In this document: piece after piece, positions 42,414 through 52,066 of the stretch
Position numbering within the stretch: position 1 is the first letter of the stretch
How the letters are laid out: each line of letters starts with the position of its first letter
Position numbers and translations under genes: made by a program
Notes under the pieces: model-generated
Seen by the model: only the letters and a program-made list of their open reading frames with translations
Database searches by the model: none
What the model was told of the DNA's origin: nothing
Source: an uncultured Muribaculum sp.
GTDB taxonomy: Bacteria; Bacteroidota; Bacteroidia; Bacteroidales; Muribaculaceae
Length of the DNA: 60,449 bases
Assembly: GCA_910578835.1 (NCBI GenBank)
Contig: CAJTSK010000015.1
Coordinates: forward strand, 1 to 60,449
Direction of reading: 5' to 3'

Positions 42414-42460
42414 TGACTGAAATAACACGTTTATTATAACCTTATTATTAAGAGCTATTT

Positions 42461-43531
42461 ATGTCACGACATCTTTTGCTATCAATTTTAGCCGCAATGG
42501 CTGTCGGATGCGCCGCCTCCGACAAGGAGGTATATGTGCCTGCATCTTCAGCCGACATCCTTTACATGGGCCGTATCCACTGGGGCGATTCGCTTGCGCC
42601 GGAGTTTACTTATCCCGGTACTACGGCGATGTTTAATTTCACCGGAAATTCGCTTTCGATGGCTGCAAGCCCCGGCAGCGGACAGTTTATGGTGGAACTT
42701 GACTCACTGCCGCCATTTAAGATTAATTTTACTCCGTCTGACTCGCTGCTGGTGCTTGCCGATTCGCTTGCCGACGGTGCCCACTCGGTAAGGGTGACTT
42801 ATGCAATCGAGGGGTATGACCATCATCCTCATTTCCGCGGGTTTTACCTCTCTCCCGGAGGTAAGCTGCTTGCCGCGCCCGAGCGTCCGGAGTTGAAGAT
42901 AGAGTTTATAGGCAACTCCATAACCTGCGGCTATGGCACTGAGGAGACCGACCCTAAAAAAGGATTTTCCTATGATACGGAAAACCATACCTTGAGCTAT
43001 GCATGGCTGACGGGGCGCGCGCTTAATGCCGATGTAAACGTGGTGGCGCGTTCCGGGATAGGCATGTATCGATACTATGGCGGCCCGAAGGAGGGTACCG
43101 ACAAGACCATTCCTGCCGAATATGACCGCACGATGCTTTATCGCGCCGAATACCCTTGGGATCATACTTCGTTTATCCCCGACATTGTATGTATAAATCT
43201 CGGCACCAACGACACGTCGCTTGACAATTATGATATCGGTCGCTTCGAGGCGGCATATGCCGGTTTTGTGGCTCATCTGCGTGAGCTTTACCCGCAGGCA
43301 AAGATTGTGTTGCTTACCGGGTCGATGATGTCGGGCAAGGCTCTCTCCGATGTTAAAGGCGTGCTTGACCATATCGCATCGGAAAATGCCAGAGTTTATC
43401 GCTTTGACATGACCCCGCAGGATGGAAGTCTCGGTTATGGTGCCGACTATCATCCGTCGCGCCTGCAGGCACAGAAGATGGCTGATGAGCTTACGGCGTA
43501 TCTCAAGACTCTGCTCAATTCAGGCAACTGA
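42461..43531 (+). CDS. SGNH-hydrolase lipoprotein, CE2-like carbohydrate esterase
   Basis: 356 residues. The lipoprotein signal ends at AVGC (Cys17). An N-terminal beta-sandwich domain (about 30-145) precedes an SGNH domain with block I EFIGNSITCGYG (nucleophile Ser), the conserved Gly and Asn of blocks II-III (NLGTND), and the catalytic Asp-His in GADYHPS near the C-terminus. This two-domain layout matches family CE2 acetyl-xylan or glucomannan esterases, which remove acetyl groups from plant polysaccharides at the cell surface. It has its own promoter and ends in the terminator at 43564-43606. Confidence 0.87.
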   Translation: MSRHLLLSILAAMAVGCAASDKEVYVPASSADILYMGRIHWGDSLAPEFTYPGTTAMFNFTGNSLSMAASPGSGQFMVELDSLPPFKINFTPSDSLLVLADSLADGAHSVRVTYAIEGYDHHPHFRGFYLSPGGKLLAAPERPELKIEFIGNSITCGYGTEETDPKKGFSYDTENHTLSYAWLTGRALNADVNVVARSGIGMYRYYGGPKEGTDKTIPAEYDRTMLYRAEYPWDHTSFIPDIVCINLGTNDTSLDNYDIGRFEAAYAGFVAHLRELYPQAKIVLLTGSMMSGKALSDVKGVLDHIASENARVYRFDMTPQDGSLGYGADYHPSRLQAQKMADELTAYLKTLLNSGN

Positions 43532-43563
43532 TGTATTTCCGCCCGCGCGGGAATAAAGAAAAA

Positions 43564-43606
43564 GCAGGATGCGTCCACGTTACGGGTGCATCCTGCCTGT
43601 TTTTTT
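43564..43606. terminator. bidirectional terminator between the esterase and aquaporin genes
   Basis: A 9-bp stem GCAGGATGC (43564-43572) with GCATCCTGC (43588-43596), with seven T residues on the plus side (43600-43606) and an A-rich tract giving T residues on the minus side. It serves both convergent genes. Confidence 0.85.
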
Positions 43607-43619
43607 GATAAGGTAGGTG

Positions 43620-44309
43620 TTATTTCTTGAGGTAGGGGGCAACTGCCTTCCATGCCACGGCTGCGATGAGCGCGCCTACAAGCGGACCTACAACCATAAT
43701 CCAGAAATCGCCAAATGCGCCCGGGCTCCACAATGCGGGACCGAAGCTACGTGCCGGATTTACTGAACAGTTGTCAACAGGAATACCTACGATATTCACA
43801 AGACCGAGAGCCACACCGATGGCAAGGCCGGCAAATTTGCCAAAACCGTGGTTTTCATCAGTGGTGCCAAGGATGGTGAATACGAAGAAGAAGGTGAGGA
43901 GTACCTCGACAGCAAGTGCCATGCCCGGGGTTGCGCCTGCCTGAAGCACGTTGGTGGCAAGGTTGTTGTCACCGGTGATGCCGCCGAAGTTGAATCCGGG
44001 AGCCATGTCGACAAACCAGTAAAGGAAGCCTGCGCCGACAGCTGCCCCGATAAATTGAGCCACCCAGTAGCAGAGCATTTCCGGTAATTTCATCTTACCG
44101 CTTACCCACATTGCGAATGAAACAGCGGGGTTGACATGGCAACCGGAGATGTTGCCGATACAGTAACAGAGACAGATAAGGACGAGTCCGAAACAAACAC
44201 CGATGCCATAGCCGCCTATTGACGGTCCGGCAAGAACTGCGCTACCACAGGCGAGAAGCACGAGAAACATTGTTCCGATACCTTCTGCCAAATACTTCTT
44301 AATGTTCAT
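43620..44309 (-). CDS. MIP-family channel (aquaporin Z-like)
   Basis: 229 residues with six membrane segments and both NPA boxes, HVNPAVS (about 58-64) and SVNPARS (about 182-188). Of the four selectivity-filter positions of AqpZ, Phe40 and Arg187 are kept, but the His is replaced by Asn172 and the Thr by Cys181. The family conducts water or small polyols across the inner membrane. The changed filter makes water-only selectivity uncertain. It is a single minus-strand gene, ending at the shared terminator. Confidence 0.9.
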   Translation of the reverse strand: MNIKKYLAEGIGTMFLVLLACGSAVLAGPSIGGYGIGVCFGLVLICLCYCIGNISGCHVNPAVSFAMWVSGKMKLPEMLCYWVAQFIGAAVGAGFLYWFVDMAPGFNFGGITGDNNLATNVLQAGATPGMALAVEVLLTFFFVFTILGTTDENHGFGKFAGLAIGVALGLVNIVGIPVDNCSVNPARSFGPALWSPGAFGDFWIMVVGPLVGALIAAVAWKAVAPYLKK

Positions 44310-44375
44310 GTTAGTAAATTTAGAAATAAATATAAAAAATTATGGTTATGATTAGATGTCTATTGTTCCGGAGTC

Positions 44376-45056
44376 TCAGTTTTCCTCGTCAATCGAGTAG
44401 TTGAGGAAGTCTATAAACGGTTTAAGGAGACTGAACCGGTCGGCGGCTTTCTTATACCATAGCGGGTCGTAGAAAAATTTCTCGTCAAGGCTGCAAAATT
44501 TGCCATAATCCTTCAGGCGCAGCAGTTCAATCTGCGGGTGGTCCTTTGCCCAGCCTTTAGGCGCGGTTTTAAGTGTCTCGCTGCTTATCCATCCTGGGAA
44601 ATAGCGGTTGATAGCCTTGGTGTCGGTTATCTCCTCCCATTCCTCTATATTGTCGACTATGGCGTTGCGCAGCTTCTTCAATACCGCTGCCTCGGGCTGC
44701 CATATGCCACCGTATAGTCCGGTCTCCCCGGGGCGGATATCCATCTGCAGGTAATAGCCGGGGCGATGGGCATTTTTGCCATAAGGGCTCATTGATGCCG
44801 AGAAATATACCTTATAGGGGGTCTTGTCGAGAGAGAAACGGGTGTCGCGGTATATACGGTAGGCACACTCTTTTGCCGTGCGCCCTTTCAGGCGTGGCTC
44901 CCACTCGCCCATACAGTCGACAAGATGTTGCAGGTCGTCGAGCCACAATGCGCGCAGACGGTCAAACTCATCTTTATGGGCTGCAAACCACTCGCGGTTA
45001 TTGTTAGCCGAAAGACGGCGCAAGAAATCGAAGAGATGTGGGATATATGAGTCCAT
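44376..45056 (-). CDS. DUF2461 family protein
   Basis: 226 residues, soluble. The start FDFLRRLSANNNREWFAAHKDEFDRLR is the classical DUF2461 (TIGR02453) opening, followed by CAYRIYRDTRFSLDKTPYK and the conserved GYYLQMDIRPGETGLYGGIW. The function is not known. It lies 2 bp after the DUF4834 gene on the same strand, at the end of the psd-pssA-DUF4834-DUF2461 run. Confidence 0.9.
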   Translation of the reverse strand: MDSYIPHLFDFLRRLSANNNREWFAAHKDEFDRLRALWLDDLQHLVDCMGEWEPRLKGRTAKECAYRIYRDTRFSLDKTPYKVYFSASMSPYGKNAHRPGYYLQMDIRPGETGLYGGIWQPEAAVLKKLRNAIVDNIEEWEEITDTKAINRYFPGWISSETLKTAPKGWAKDHPQIELLRLKDYGKFCSLDEKFFYDPLWYKKAADRFSLLKPFIDFLNYSIDEEN

Positions 45057-45058
45057 GA

Positions 45059-45382
45059 TTATTTAATTTCAGTCCATTCCGCGTCGCTCACCTGCTCCTC
45101 AGTCTCGTAACTGACGTTGGTCGACTGTGACTCGGTGGTGGTAGTGGCTATTTCCTCAAAGTCGACATACTCGCCTTCGTTTTTGTTGAATATCTTCTTT
45201 TTGCGGGCGCGTTGTTTAGGCTGCTGCCTGTCATAGTCTCTTGAGCGGTTGTAATAAGAATAGCGCGGATTTTGCTCCTGACCTGTGGCACGTCGCCACC
45301 AGCCTGCCAATTTCTGCAACAGTAATGCCGGCAAAATCAGCAGCAGGAGTAATATGAATAGTAAAAAGGCAAAAAAGCTCAT
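45059..45382 (-). CDS. DUF4834 family small membrane protein
   Basis: 107 residues. One N-terminal membrane segment (about 4-24, Leu-rich) is followed by a basic, Tyr/Arg-rich stretch and an acidic Thr/Glu-rich tail with EGEYVDFEEI. This matches the DUF4834 pattern of Bacteroidales, in which the position next to pssA is usual. The function is unknown. It lies 54 bp after pssA and is probably in the same operon. Confidence 0.75.
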   Translation of the reverse strand: MSFFAFLLFILLLLLILPALLLQKLAGWWRRATGQEQNPRYSYYNRSRDYDRQQPKQRARKKKIFNKNEGEYVDFEEIATTTTESQSTNVSYETEEQVSDAEWTEIK

Positions 45383-45436
45383 ATCTAATTAACGGAGAAG
45401 ATTGGAAAATGTTGCTGGCAGATGCCCCGGCTCCCT

Positions 45437-46147
45437 TTATTTGACGCGTGAGGCGGGGATAAGCGAGAGCAGGATATAGGCGATGATTGTCAAGGCGAGA
45501 CCCGGCACTCCCGATGTTGCCACAAGCACTATCGCGATTATGATTATGAGATAGCGGCGGAGGTTTTCGCGCAGATTGAAATTCTTGAATTTCAGCGAGA
45601 ACATTTTCAATCCGGTCATTACCATCAGCAGAGGCACGATTATAAGCAGTGCCACGGTGATGACATCGCCGGGATAGCCCCAGCGGTGGATTGCCGCGCA
45701 TGCACCCACCCAGAAAATCGCATTGGCGGGTATGGGCAGTCCGAGAAACGAGGTTGTCTGCCTGTCGTCGATGTTAAAACGCGCGAGACGTAGTTCGCCC
45801 ATCACCGGTATAAGTATAGCGAGGAAACTGATCCATCCTGTCGTGGCTGATAGCTGCAACGTGTTGTAAACGAGCATTCCCGGAGCTACACCGAAGCTTA
45901 CCAGGTCGCTCAGCGAGTCAAGCTCCTTGCCGAGGCTTGAGTAGGCGTGAAGCGCGCGGGCAGCCGCGCCGTCGAGGAAGTCACATACCGCTGCTATGCC
46001 TATAAGGATGCATGCCCATTCGTAGCCTTTTAGCGAGCCGAAGTAGAGCGTGTCATAGTTAAACGACGCGATTATGGCGAGGCAGCCACACACAAGGCTA
46101 AGGCATGTGATGGTATTCGGTATGTTGGAGATGATTTTTCTTAACAT
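45437..46147 (-). CDS. pssA: CDP-diacylglycerol-serine O-phosphatidyltransferase
   Basis: 236 residues with about seven membrane segments. The CDP-alcohol phosphatidyltransferase signature is complete: DFLDGAAARALHAYSSLGKELDSLSD, giving the three catalytic Asp residues and the Arg. It makes phosphatidylserine from CDP-diacylglycerol and serine in the inner membrane. psd lies 10 bp upstream, so the two steps to phosphatidylethanolamine are encoded together. Confidence 0.94.
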   Translation of the reverse strand: MLRKIISNIPNTITCLSLVCGCLAIIASFNYDTLYFGSLKGYEWACILIGIAAVCDFLDGAAARALHAYSSLGKELDSLSDLVSFGVAPGMLVYNTLQLSATTGWISFLAILIPVMGELRLARFNIDDRQTTSFLGLPIPANAIFWVGACAAIHRWGYPGDVITVALLIIVPLLMVMTGLKMFSLKFKNFNLRENLRRYLIIIIAIVLVATSGVPGLALTIIAYILLSLIPASRVK

Positions 46148-46157
46148 GGCGTCTGGG

Positions 46158-46826
46158 TTATGATTTTGGCTTCAGGCGAGCCACCTCGGTCACGCCGCCG
46201 GTAGTGACGTCGCCAAGTTTTACAAGAATTTCGGCATCGAGCGGCAGGTATAGGTCGACACGCGAACCAAACTTGATGAAGCCCATGTGGTCGTTGATGT
46301 CGGCTGTTTCTCCCGGACGCGCGTATGTCACGATTCGGCGGGCAAGCGCCCCGGCGATTTGCCGCATAAGTATTGTCTGCCCGTTGAGAGCGCGTATCAC
46401 GACTGTCGAACGCTCGTTTTCTGTACTTGATTTTGGAAGATATGCCGACAGGTATCTGCCTGAATGGTGCTTTACATACAGTACTTCCCCGTCGACCGGA
46501 AACCAGTTGGCGTGTACATTAAGCACACTCATGAACACTGACAGCTGTATGCAGCGGCAGTGGAGATACTCGCTTTCATAGGTCTCTTCGAGTGCTACAA
46601 CCTTACCGTCGGCAGAGGCGACTACTACATTTTCGCGGTTGCCACGGAAATTACGGCGCGGCGAACGGAAAAAATTAAGCACGAGCAGATACACTATCGC
46701 CGATATCGCCGAAAAGGTGACAGGGATGGCGACAGGGCGCATAAAAAGCCATGCCGGGACGTTAATCACCAGCAATATTGCCAACAGGATAGCTAATATG
46801 TTGAGTCCTTCTCTGTGTATCTTCAC
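46158..46826 (-). CDS. psd: phosphatidylserine decarboxylase
   Basis: 222 residues, the short Bacteroidetes/archaeal-type Psd. Two N-terminal membrane segments are followed by VFMSVLNVHANWFPVDGEVLY and the self-cleavage site GFIKFGSRVDLYLP, where the GS bond is cut to form the pyruvoyl group. It converts phosphatidylserine to phosphatidylethanolamine. It is the first gene of the psd-pssA-DUF4834-DUF2461 operon, under the promoter at 46851-46882. Confidence 0.94.
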   Translation of the reverse strand: MKIHREGLNILAILLAILLVINVPAWLFMRPVAIPVTFSAISAIVYLLVLNFFRSPRRNFRGNRENVVVASADGKVVALEETYESEYLHCRCIQLSVFMSVLNVHANWFPVDGEVLYVKHHSGRYLSAYLPKSSTENERSTVVIRALNGQTILMRQIAGALARRIVTYARPGETADINDHMGFIKFGSRVDLYLPLDAEILVKLGDVTTGGVTEVARLKPKS

Positions 46827-46850
46827 TATTGTAGTCTATTCAAAGTAGTG

Positions 46851-46882
46851 CAAAGTTATACTTTATATGTAATAATAGCAAA
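46851..46882 (-). promoter_or_regulatory. promoter of the psd-pssA operon
   Basis: TTTG (46879-46882), an exact 20-bp spacer, then TAACTTTG (46851-46858). The psd ATG is 24 bp downstream. Confidence 0.7.
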
Positions 46883-46963
46883 TTTTGGCGTAAAAGTTGA
46901 CATAATATTCTTTTTCGGGCGTTTTTTAACTATCTCAAAGCAGCGTCACTCAATATTTTTTAG

Positions 46964-46971
46964 TACTTTTG
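46964..46971 (+). promoter_or_regulatory. -7 box of the TonB receptor operon
   Basis: TACTTTTG, 72 bp before the receptor ATG. No clear -33 box. Confidence 0.45.
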
Positions 46972-47043
46972 TGAAAATTTGCTATCGTAATTTAAGAGGA
47001 ACTAAATTATATTTATCATTAACATTTCTAACAAGTCATCATT

Positions 47044-49770
47044 ATGTTAAAGAGACTTATTCTCTTGGTCAGCATTGTCTGGCTCATGTGTGCGACGGCA
47101 ATTGCCGCGCCCGGTGATATCAAATGTAGTGGCGTTGTGGTGGATGACCAAGGTGAGCCGGTTATCGGCGCAACCGTTTCAGTCCCCGGCACTTCAGTCG
47201 CAATCGCTACTGACATTGATGGTCGTTTTCTCATCGATGTGCCCCGTGGCAAGACAATTCATGTTACATACATCGGTTACAAGCCTGTGAATCTTGCGGC
47301 GAAGACCGATATGGGCAATATCGCTCTTGAAGTAGAGTCACAGCTGCTCAAGGACGTTGTGGTAGAGCAGTCGGTCGCAAAGACCCGTCTGACTCCGGTT
47401 GCAGCGTCTACTATCGGAGCGCAGACCATTGACGTGAAGATGGGTAATCAGGAACTTCCCGAAGTGTTGAAGACCACTCCCGGTGTATGGGTTACCCGCG
47501 ACGGTGGTGGTTTCGGTGATTCCAAGATTAACATGCGTGGTTTCAAGAGTGAAAATATCGCTACCATGGTCAATGGTATTCCTATCAACGACATGGAGTG
47601 GGGTGGTGTCTATCAGTCTAACTGGGCGGGTCTCGGTGACGTGATGGCAAATATTCAGACTCAGCGCGGTCTTGGTGCGACTATCGTGTCTACTCCCTCA
47701 GTCGGCGGTACTGTCAACTACACTACCCGCACTATCGATGTAGAGCGTGGCGGACGTGTATGGTACGGTATGGGTAACGACGGTTACAATGTATATGGTG
47801 TAAAGCTCTCTACCGGTCTTATGAAAAACGGCTGGGCAATCACTGTGCTCGGCTCTCGTAAGTGGGGTGACGGCTATATCCAGGGTACTCCGTTTAACTC
47901 TTACAACTACTTCCTCAATATCTCGAAGCGTCTCAACGAGAATCATCAGTTGTCATTCACTCTTACCGGTGCTCCCCAGACCCACTATAAGCGTAGCTCG
48001 CAGGATGGTCTTTCAATCGAGGGCTATCAGACCTACGGCAAGCGCTACATGGATGGTGAAAGCATGTACAAGTACAATCCTATCTACGGTTTTGACAAAA
48101 ATGGTCAGATGCGCAGCTCAGGCTACAACTTCTACCACAAGCCTCACATGTCTCTCAACCATATCTGGAAGATTGACGATACTTCTTCGCTGTCATCGGC
48201 GGTGTATTTCTCGTTTGGCTCAGGTGGCGGTTACAGCGGACAGGGCAACGGTCTTGACGGCTACAGCTACAGCGACTGGTATGGTGCAAGCAACGGTTCG
48301 CTCAACATGAAGTTCCGCGCTGCCGACGGTACATTTGACTACGCGGCAATCCAGGAGCTCAATGCTCAGAGCGACAAGGGTTCTTACCTCGTGATGTCAG
48401 AGTCGCTCAACTCTCACCAGTGGTATGGTCTTGTATCTTCTTATAAGAAAGAGTGGACTCAGACCAACGGCAACCGCATCAACCTTACTGCAGGTCTTGA
48501 CATGCGTTACTACATCGGTGACCACAAAAACAAAATCTGCGACCTTTACGACGGTGAATACTTCATGGACTACTCAACCCGTAAGAATGTAGACCCGACT
48601 CTTAACGCAGCTGCTGCCGACCCCAACTGGAAATTCCAGAAGCTCGGTGTAGGCGACGTCGTTTACCGTAACTACAAGGGTTACACAGTGCAGGAAGGTG
48701 TATATGCACAGGGCGAATACACCATGCTCGACGGCAACCTTAACTTTGTTGTTGCGGGTGCGCTCAACAACAATACCTACTGGCGCCGCGACTTCCTTTA
48801 TTATGACAAGGAACATGAGCGTTCAGAAACCAAAAACTTTATCGGCGGTACTATCAAGGGTGGTGTAAACTACAATATCGACCGCTTCAACAACGTGTTC
48901 TTCAACCTCGGTTATATCAGCCGTGCCCCCTTCTTCTCGGGCGGTGTGTTCTTGAACGCGACTACTTCTAACGAAATCAACCAGAACGCGATTAATGAAA
49001 AGGTAATGTCATTTGAGTTGGGCTACGGTTACACTTCTCGTCCCTTCTCTATGATGGTTAACGCTTACTATACCCGCTGGATGGATAAGACCACTACCCG
49101 TGGCGGTAGCTTCTCTGATGCCGACGGTCGCTACTATATCAACATGCAGGGCGTGGACGCCCGCCACATGGGTATCGAGCTTGACTTCGCATGGGTTCCC
49201 CTCCGCTGGCTCGATATCAAGGGTATGCTCTCATGGGGTGACTGGATCTGGGACAGCAATGCGTCAGGTTACTTCTACAACCAGCTCGGTCAGCCTATCA
49301 CCAACCTTCGTGACGGTGCCGTTGCTTCAGGTATCGGTGCAGAGGACCACTTGAAGTCTACCATCAACCAGAAGGGTGTCAAGATTGGCGGCTCGGCACA
49401 GACTACCGCTTCTCTTTCTGCCACTTTCATGCCGTTCAAGGGATTCCGTATCGGTGCCGACTGGCTTGTGGGCGCGCGCAATTACAGCGACTTCCAGGTT
49501 AGCTCAAGCAGCCTTAACGGTTCGGTTATCAATGTCAACGACCCGTGGGAGATACCCTGGGGACAGCAGTTTGACCTTCACGCCAACTATCGTTTCAACA
49601 TAGGTGGAGTCAAGGCTACCCTCTACGGTAATGTCAACAATATCTTCAACTATAACTACGTAGTTGACGCTTACACTTCAACCAGTTCAAAAGGTACATG
49701 GCAGGATGCTTACCGCGTGTTCTACGCGTTTGGTCGCACCTATTCAGTACGTCTGCAAATCAACTTCTAA
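47044..49770 (+). CDS. TonB-dependent outer-membrane receptor with carboxypeptidase-like regulatory domain
   Basis: 908 residues. The signal peptide (about 1-21) is followed by an N-terminal CarboxypepD_reg domain (CSGVVVDDQGEPVIGATVSV, about 28-105). The plug comes next (ELPEVLKTTPGVWVTRDGGG; MVNGIPINDMEWGG), then a 22-strand-type barrel ending in the terminal strand YSVRLQINF. It should import a bulky nutrient driven by TonB-ExbBD. The partner is not SusD but an OB-fold lipoprotein gene 22 bp downstream. The ligand is unknown; neither a sugar nor a metal can be inferred safely. Confidence 0.92.
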   Translation: MLKRLILLVSIVWLMCATAIAAPGDIKCSGVVVDDQGEPVIGATVSVPGTSVAIATDIDGRFLIDVPRGKTIHVTYIGYKPVNLAAKTDMGNIALEVESQLLKDVVVEQSVAKTRLTPVAASTIGAQTIDVKMGNQELPEVLKTTPGVWVTRDGGGFGDSKINMRGFKSENIATMVNGIPINDMEWGGVYQSNWAGLGDVMANIQTQRGLGATIVSTPSVGGTVNYTTRTIDVERGGRVWYGMGNDGYNVYGVKLSTGLMKNGWAITVLGSRKWGDGYIQGTPFNSYNYFLNISKRLNENHQLSFTLTGAPQTHYKRSSQDGLSIEGYQTYGKRYMDGESMYKYNPIYGFDKNGQMRSSGYNFYHKPHMSLNHIWKIDDTSSLSSAVYFSFGSGGGYSGQGNGLDGYSYSDWYGASNGSLNMKFRAADGTFDYAAIQELNAQSDKGSYLVMSESLNSHQWYGLVSSYKKEWTQTNGNRINLTAGLDMRYYIGDHKNKICDLYDGEYFMDYSTRKNVDPTLNAAAADPNWKFQKLGVGDVVYRNYKGYTVQEGVYAQGEYTMLDGNLNFVVAGALNNNTYWRRDFLYYDKEHERSETKNFIGGTIKGGVNYNIDRFNNVFFNLGYISRAPFFSGGVFLNATTSNEINQNAINEKVMSFELGYGYTSRPFSMMVNAYYTRWMDKTTTRGGSFSDADGRYYINMQGVDARHMGIELDFAWVPLRWLDIKGMLSWGDWIWDSNASGYFYNQLGQPITNLRDGAVASGIGAEDHLKSTINQKGVKIGGSAQTTASLSATFMPFKGFRIGADWLVGARNYSDFQVSSSSLNGSVINVNDPWEIPWGQQFDLHANYRFNIGGVKATLYGNVNNIFNYNYVVDAYTSTSSKGTWQDAYRVFYAFGRTYSVRLQINF

Positions 49771-49792
49771 CCATTAACCGCGAATTACAATT

Positions 49793-51916
49793 ATGAAATA
49801 CAATATTTTCAAGAGCCTGCTCGCGTGTGGTGCATTGGTGGCTTTTGCAAGCTGCTCGGAAAACTCGTGGAACGATGAATATCTCGACGGGTTTGAGACA
49901 CCATCGGTTTATCCCGACAAGCAGTCGGTGGAATATGAACTTGTCGCAAAAGACTACAAGACTATTGCGTCGCTTCAGGAAAACATCGACAAGGCTACTG
50001 CAGCCGGTGTGCTTGACCAGCTTGAGGCTGTCGGCGCCAACGGATATTTCAACGATGCTATCTCGCCCGCTGAATATCTGCCCGCTTTCCTTAACAGCAT
50101 CAAGGCTAACACCAACTATCCCCTGTATTATCTCAACCCGAAGTCGTCGCTTCGCGTCATCTTCAAGAGCGGTGCGGCACAGCCTGCCGAGGTGACCGAT
50201 ATCGAGAAAGCGCCCGACTATACTGTCAGCACCGCCGACTATCAGGCTGTGTGGGGCAGCGATGAGGATTATGCCGAGAGTTTCTCGCCCTCACGTCTTC
50301 CCGCAAAGTTTGTGCCCGCCATGCTTTCGGCTGCTTATCCCGCGGCTCAGGAGGGCGACTTTGCCTATGTGACATATAATATGTCATCTCAAGACCCTGT
50401 GTTTGGCGGAGGTGCTCCCGTCGGTCCTTCATTTGAGCAGTCAAGTGTTGCCGGTACAGTCGAGCTTAACAAGAATTACACTATCGACGGTATCGTGACC
50501 GGTCTTTGCGCACAGGGCATGATGGTTACCGACCTCAGCGGTACAGTATTCGTTTATCAGGGTGGCAGCTTCGAGCTCTCTTCATATACGCTCAACGACC
50601 AGGTTACCGTAAGCGGTAAGGGCGGTCAGTATAGCGGAGGTCTGCAGCTTGGCTCCGCTACTATCGAGAAAGCCGGCAAGGCAACAGAGCCTTATGTATA
50701 TCCTTCTGTGACTCCGCTTACCGATGCAGAGTGGGAAGCTGACTTTGCAGTGTTTAAGGCTGCAAATGTGGCTAAGGAAGGTGCATTCCCGATTTATGCC
50801 GAGGTTGATGCAGAAATCACTGTGTCAGAGGTAAATGAGAAGAATGGTGCTATTTTTGTAAATTACAAGGTGGGTGAGTCAAAGGTTGCCGGTGCGCTTT
50901 ATCAGGCTACCAAGGAGCAGATGAACGCTCTGCCTGTAGGCCGTAAGTGCAAGCTTGCCGGCTATCTGATGTCATGCTCTACAAGCGGTGACGGTCGCAT
51001 GAACATGCTCCTTGTGTCGGTTGACGGCGTGCCCCAGTTTGGCGGTGATGTGGCAAAGGCTCCGGTAATGAAAGTTGCTGCAGTCGCTTCGGAGGAAGTG
51101 AGCGCGGTATATAGCTTCGACGGTTCGTCATGGTCACCTGCTGAAAATGTAGTTGTTGTCCAGGCTTCTGATTATGCAGAGATGGGAGTGAGCAACTTCA
51201 GCTCATCGACTGTGGCTACTTATATCCCCACATTCCTGAAAGAAACCTTCCCTTATGCCGCTAAAGATGATGTCAAGTATGTTGTTTGCAAGTACTACGA
51301 TTCATCAAGCAAGGTAACCATACCGCAGCATTGCGAGCGCGCCGTGTTTGACGGAACTGAATGGACCGTAAATACCATCGAGACCCTTAGCGACAAGTTT
51401 GCGCTCAACGGCTCGACTTGGGTATATGACCCCTCTGTCACCATCGACCTTCCGCGCCTCGGCAAGCCTCAGATTTCTGTTGACTTCTTCCAGGCATGTG
51501 TCAACTGGGTATATGAAAATATCGATAAGCCTGAGTTTGGTGCCGAAGATATCAAGAGTGGCAAGGGCTACGTGACAAAATATGGCAACAATGAGTACTA
51601 CTCGGGAGCTTCGGCATACCAGTGTGATGTCGACCTTCGTCCCTCTTCAGCCAAGGAGCAGTGTCCCTCAGGCTGGGAAGGCATGAGCGACGAGGAGATA
51701 CTTGCCGCCATGAAGGTTCACTTTGAAAAGGAGGTTTGTCCGGCTGTTCTCCATCAGATGTATCCCGACCAGATGCCCGGCAACGGCGTTGACCTCTACT
51801 ACTACATCAACTTCGTGGGCTATACCGTCGAAGAAGGCAATGTAGACTATACCGCTACATATCTTGTTACCGCCAAGGGCGAGTTTAAGTATGTAAGCTG
51901 TACCTGGAACGATTAA
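49793..51916 (+). CDS. surface lipoprotein partner of the TonB receptor, with OB-fold-like domain
   Basis: 707 residues. The lipobox AFASC (Cys21) is followed by an acidic SENSWNDEYLDGFE. The centre (about 225-310; YTIDGIVTGLCAQGMMVTDLSGTVFVYQ and VTVSGKGGQYSGGLQL) looks like an OB-fold of the DUF5689/YhcR type. A related beta-rich stretch follows at about 335-420. A segment of about 60 residues recurs at about 141-198 and about 447-505 (DY..., a Phe-Ser-x-Ser turn, a P-x-F/M-L helix, then YP/FPYA and a YV strand), indicating a duplicated domain. It is co-transcribed with the receptor and probably captures its ligand. No enzyme motif was seen. Confidence 0.75.
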   Translation: MKYNIFKSLLACGALVAFASCSENSWNDEYLDGFETPSVYPDKQSVEYELVAKDYKTIASLQENIDKATAAGVLDQLEAVGANGYFNDAISPAEYLPAFLNSIKANTNYPLYYLNPKSSLRVIFKSGAAQPAEVTDIEKAPDYTVSTADYQAVWGSDEDYAESFSPSRLPAKFVPAMLSAAYPAAQEGDFAYVTYNMSSQDPVFGGGAPVGPSFEQSSVAGTVELNKNYTIDGIVTGLCAQGMMVTDLSGTVFVYQGGSFELSSYTLNDQVTVSGKGGQYSGGLQLGSATIEKAGKATEPYVYPSVTPLTDAEWEADFAVFKAANVAKEGAFPIYAEVDAEITVSEVNEKNGAIFVNYKVGESKVAGALYQATKEQMNALPVGRKCKLAGYLMSCSTSGDGRMNMLLVSVDGVPQFGGDVAKAPVMKVAAVASEEVSAVYSFDGSSWSPAENVVVVQASDYAEMGVSNFSSSTVATYIPTFLKETFPYAAKDDVKYVVCKYYDSSSKVTIPQHCERAVFDGTEWTVNTIETLSDKFALNGSTWVYDPSVTIDLPRLGKPQISVDFFQACVNWVYENIDKPEFGAEDIKSGKGYVTKYGNNEYYSGASAYQCDVDLRPSSAKEQCPSGWEGMSDEEILAAMKVHFEKEVCPAVLHQMYPDQMPGNGVDLYYYINFVGYTVEEGNVDYTATYLVTAKGEFKYVSCTWND

Positions 51917-51952
51917 ACACAATATCCGGTTATTCCGAATCGTCCAATACCC

Positions 51953-51988
51953 AAAAGGGGATATATCGCCATGATATATCCCCTTTTT
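51953..51988 (+). terminator. intrinsic terminator of the TonB receptor operon
   Basis: A near-perfect 15-bp stem AAAAGGGGATATATC (51953-51967) and a 5-nt loop, ending in a T run (51984-51988). Confidence 0.9.
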
Positions 51989-52066
51989 GTTAAATAAAAG
52001 TGGACTAAATGTTATATCGGATATATTAAGTAACATATGTTGCGTTATATGATTGACACTTTATAT

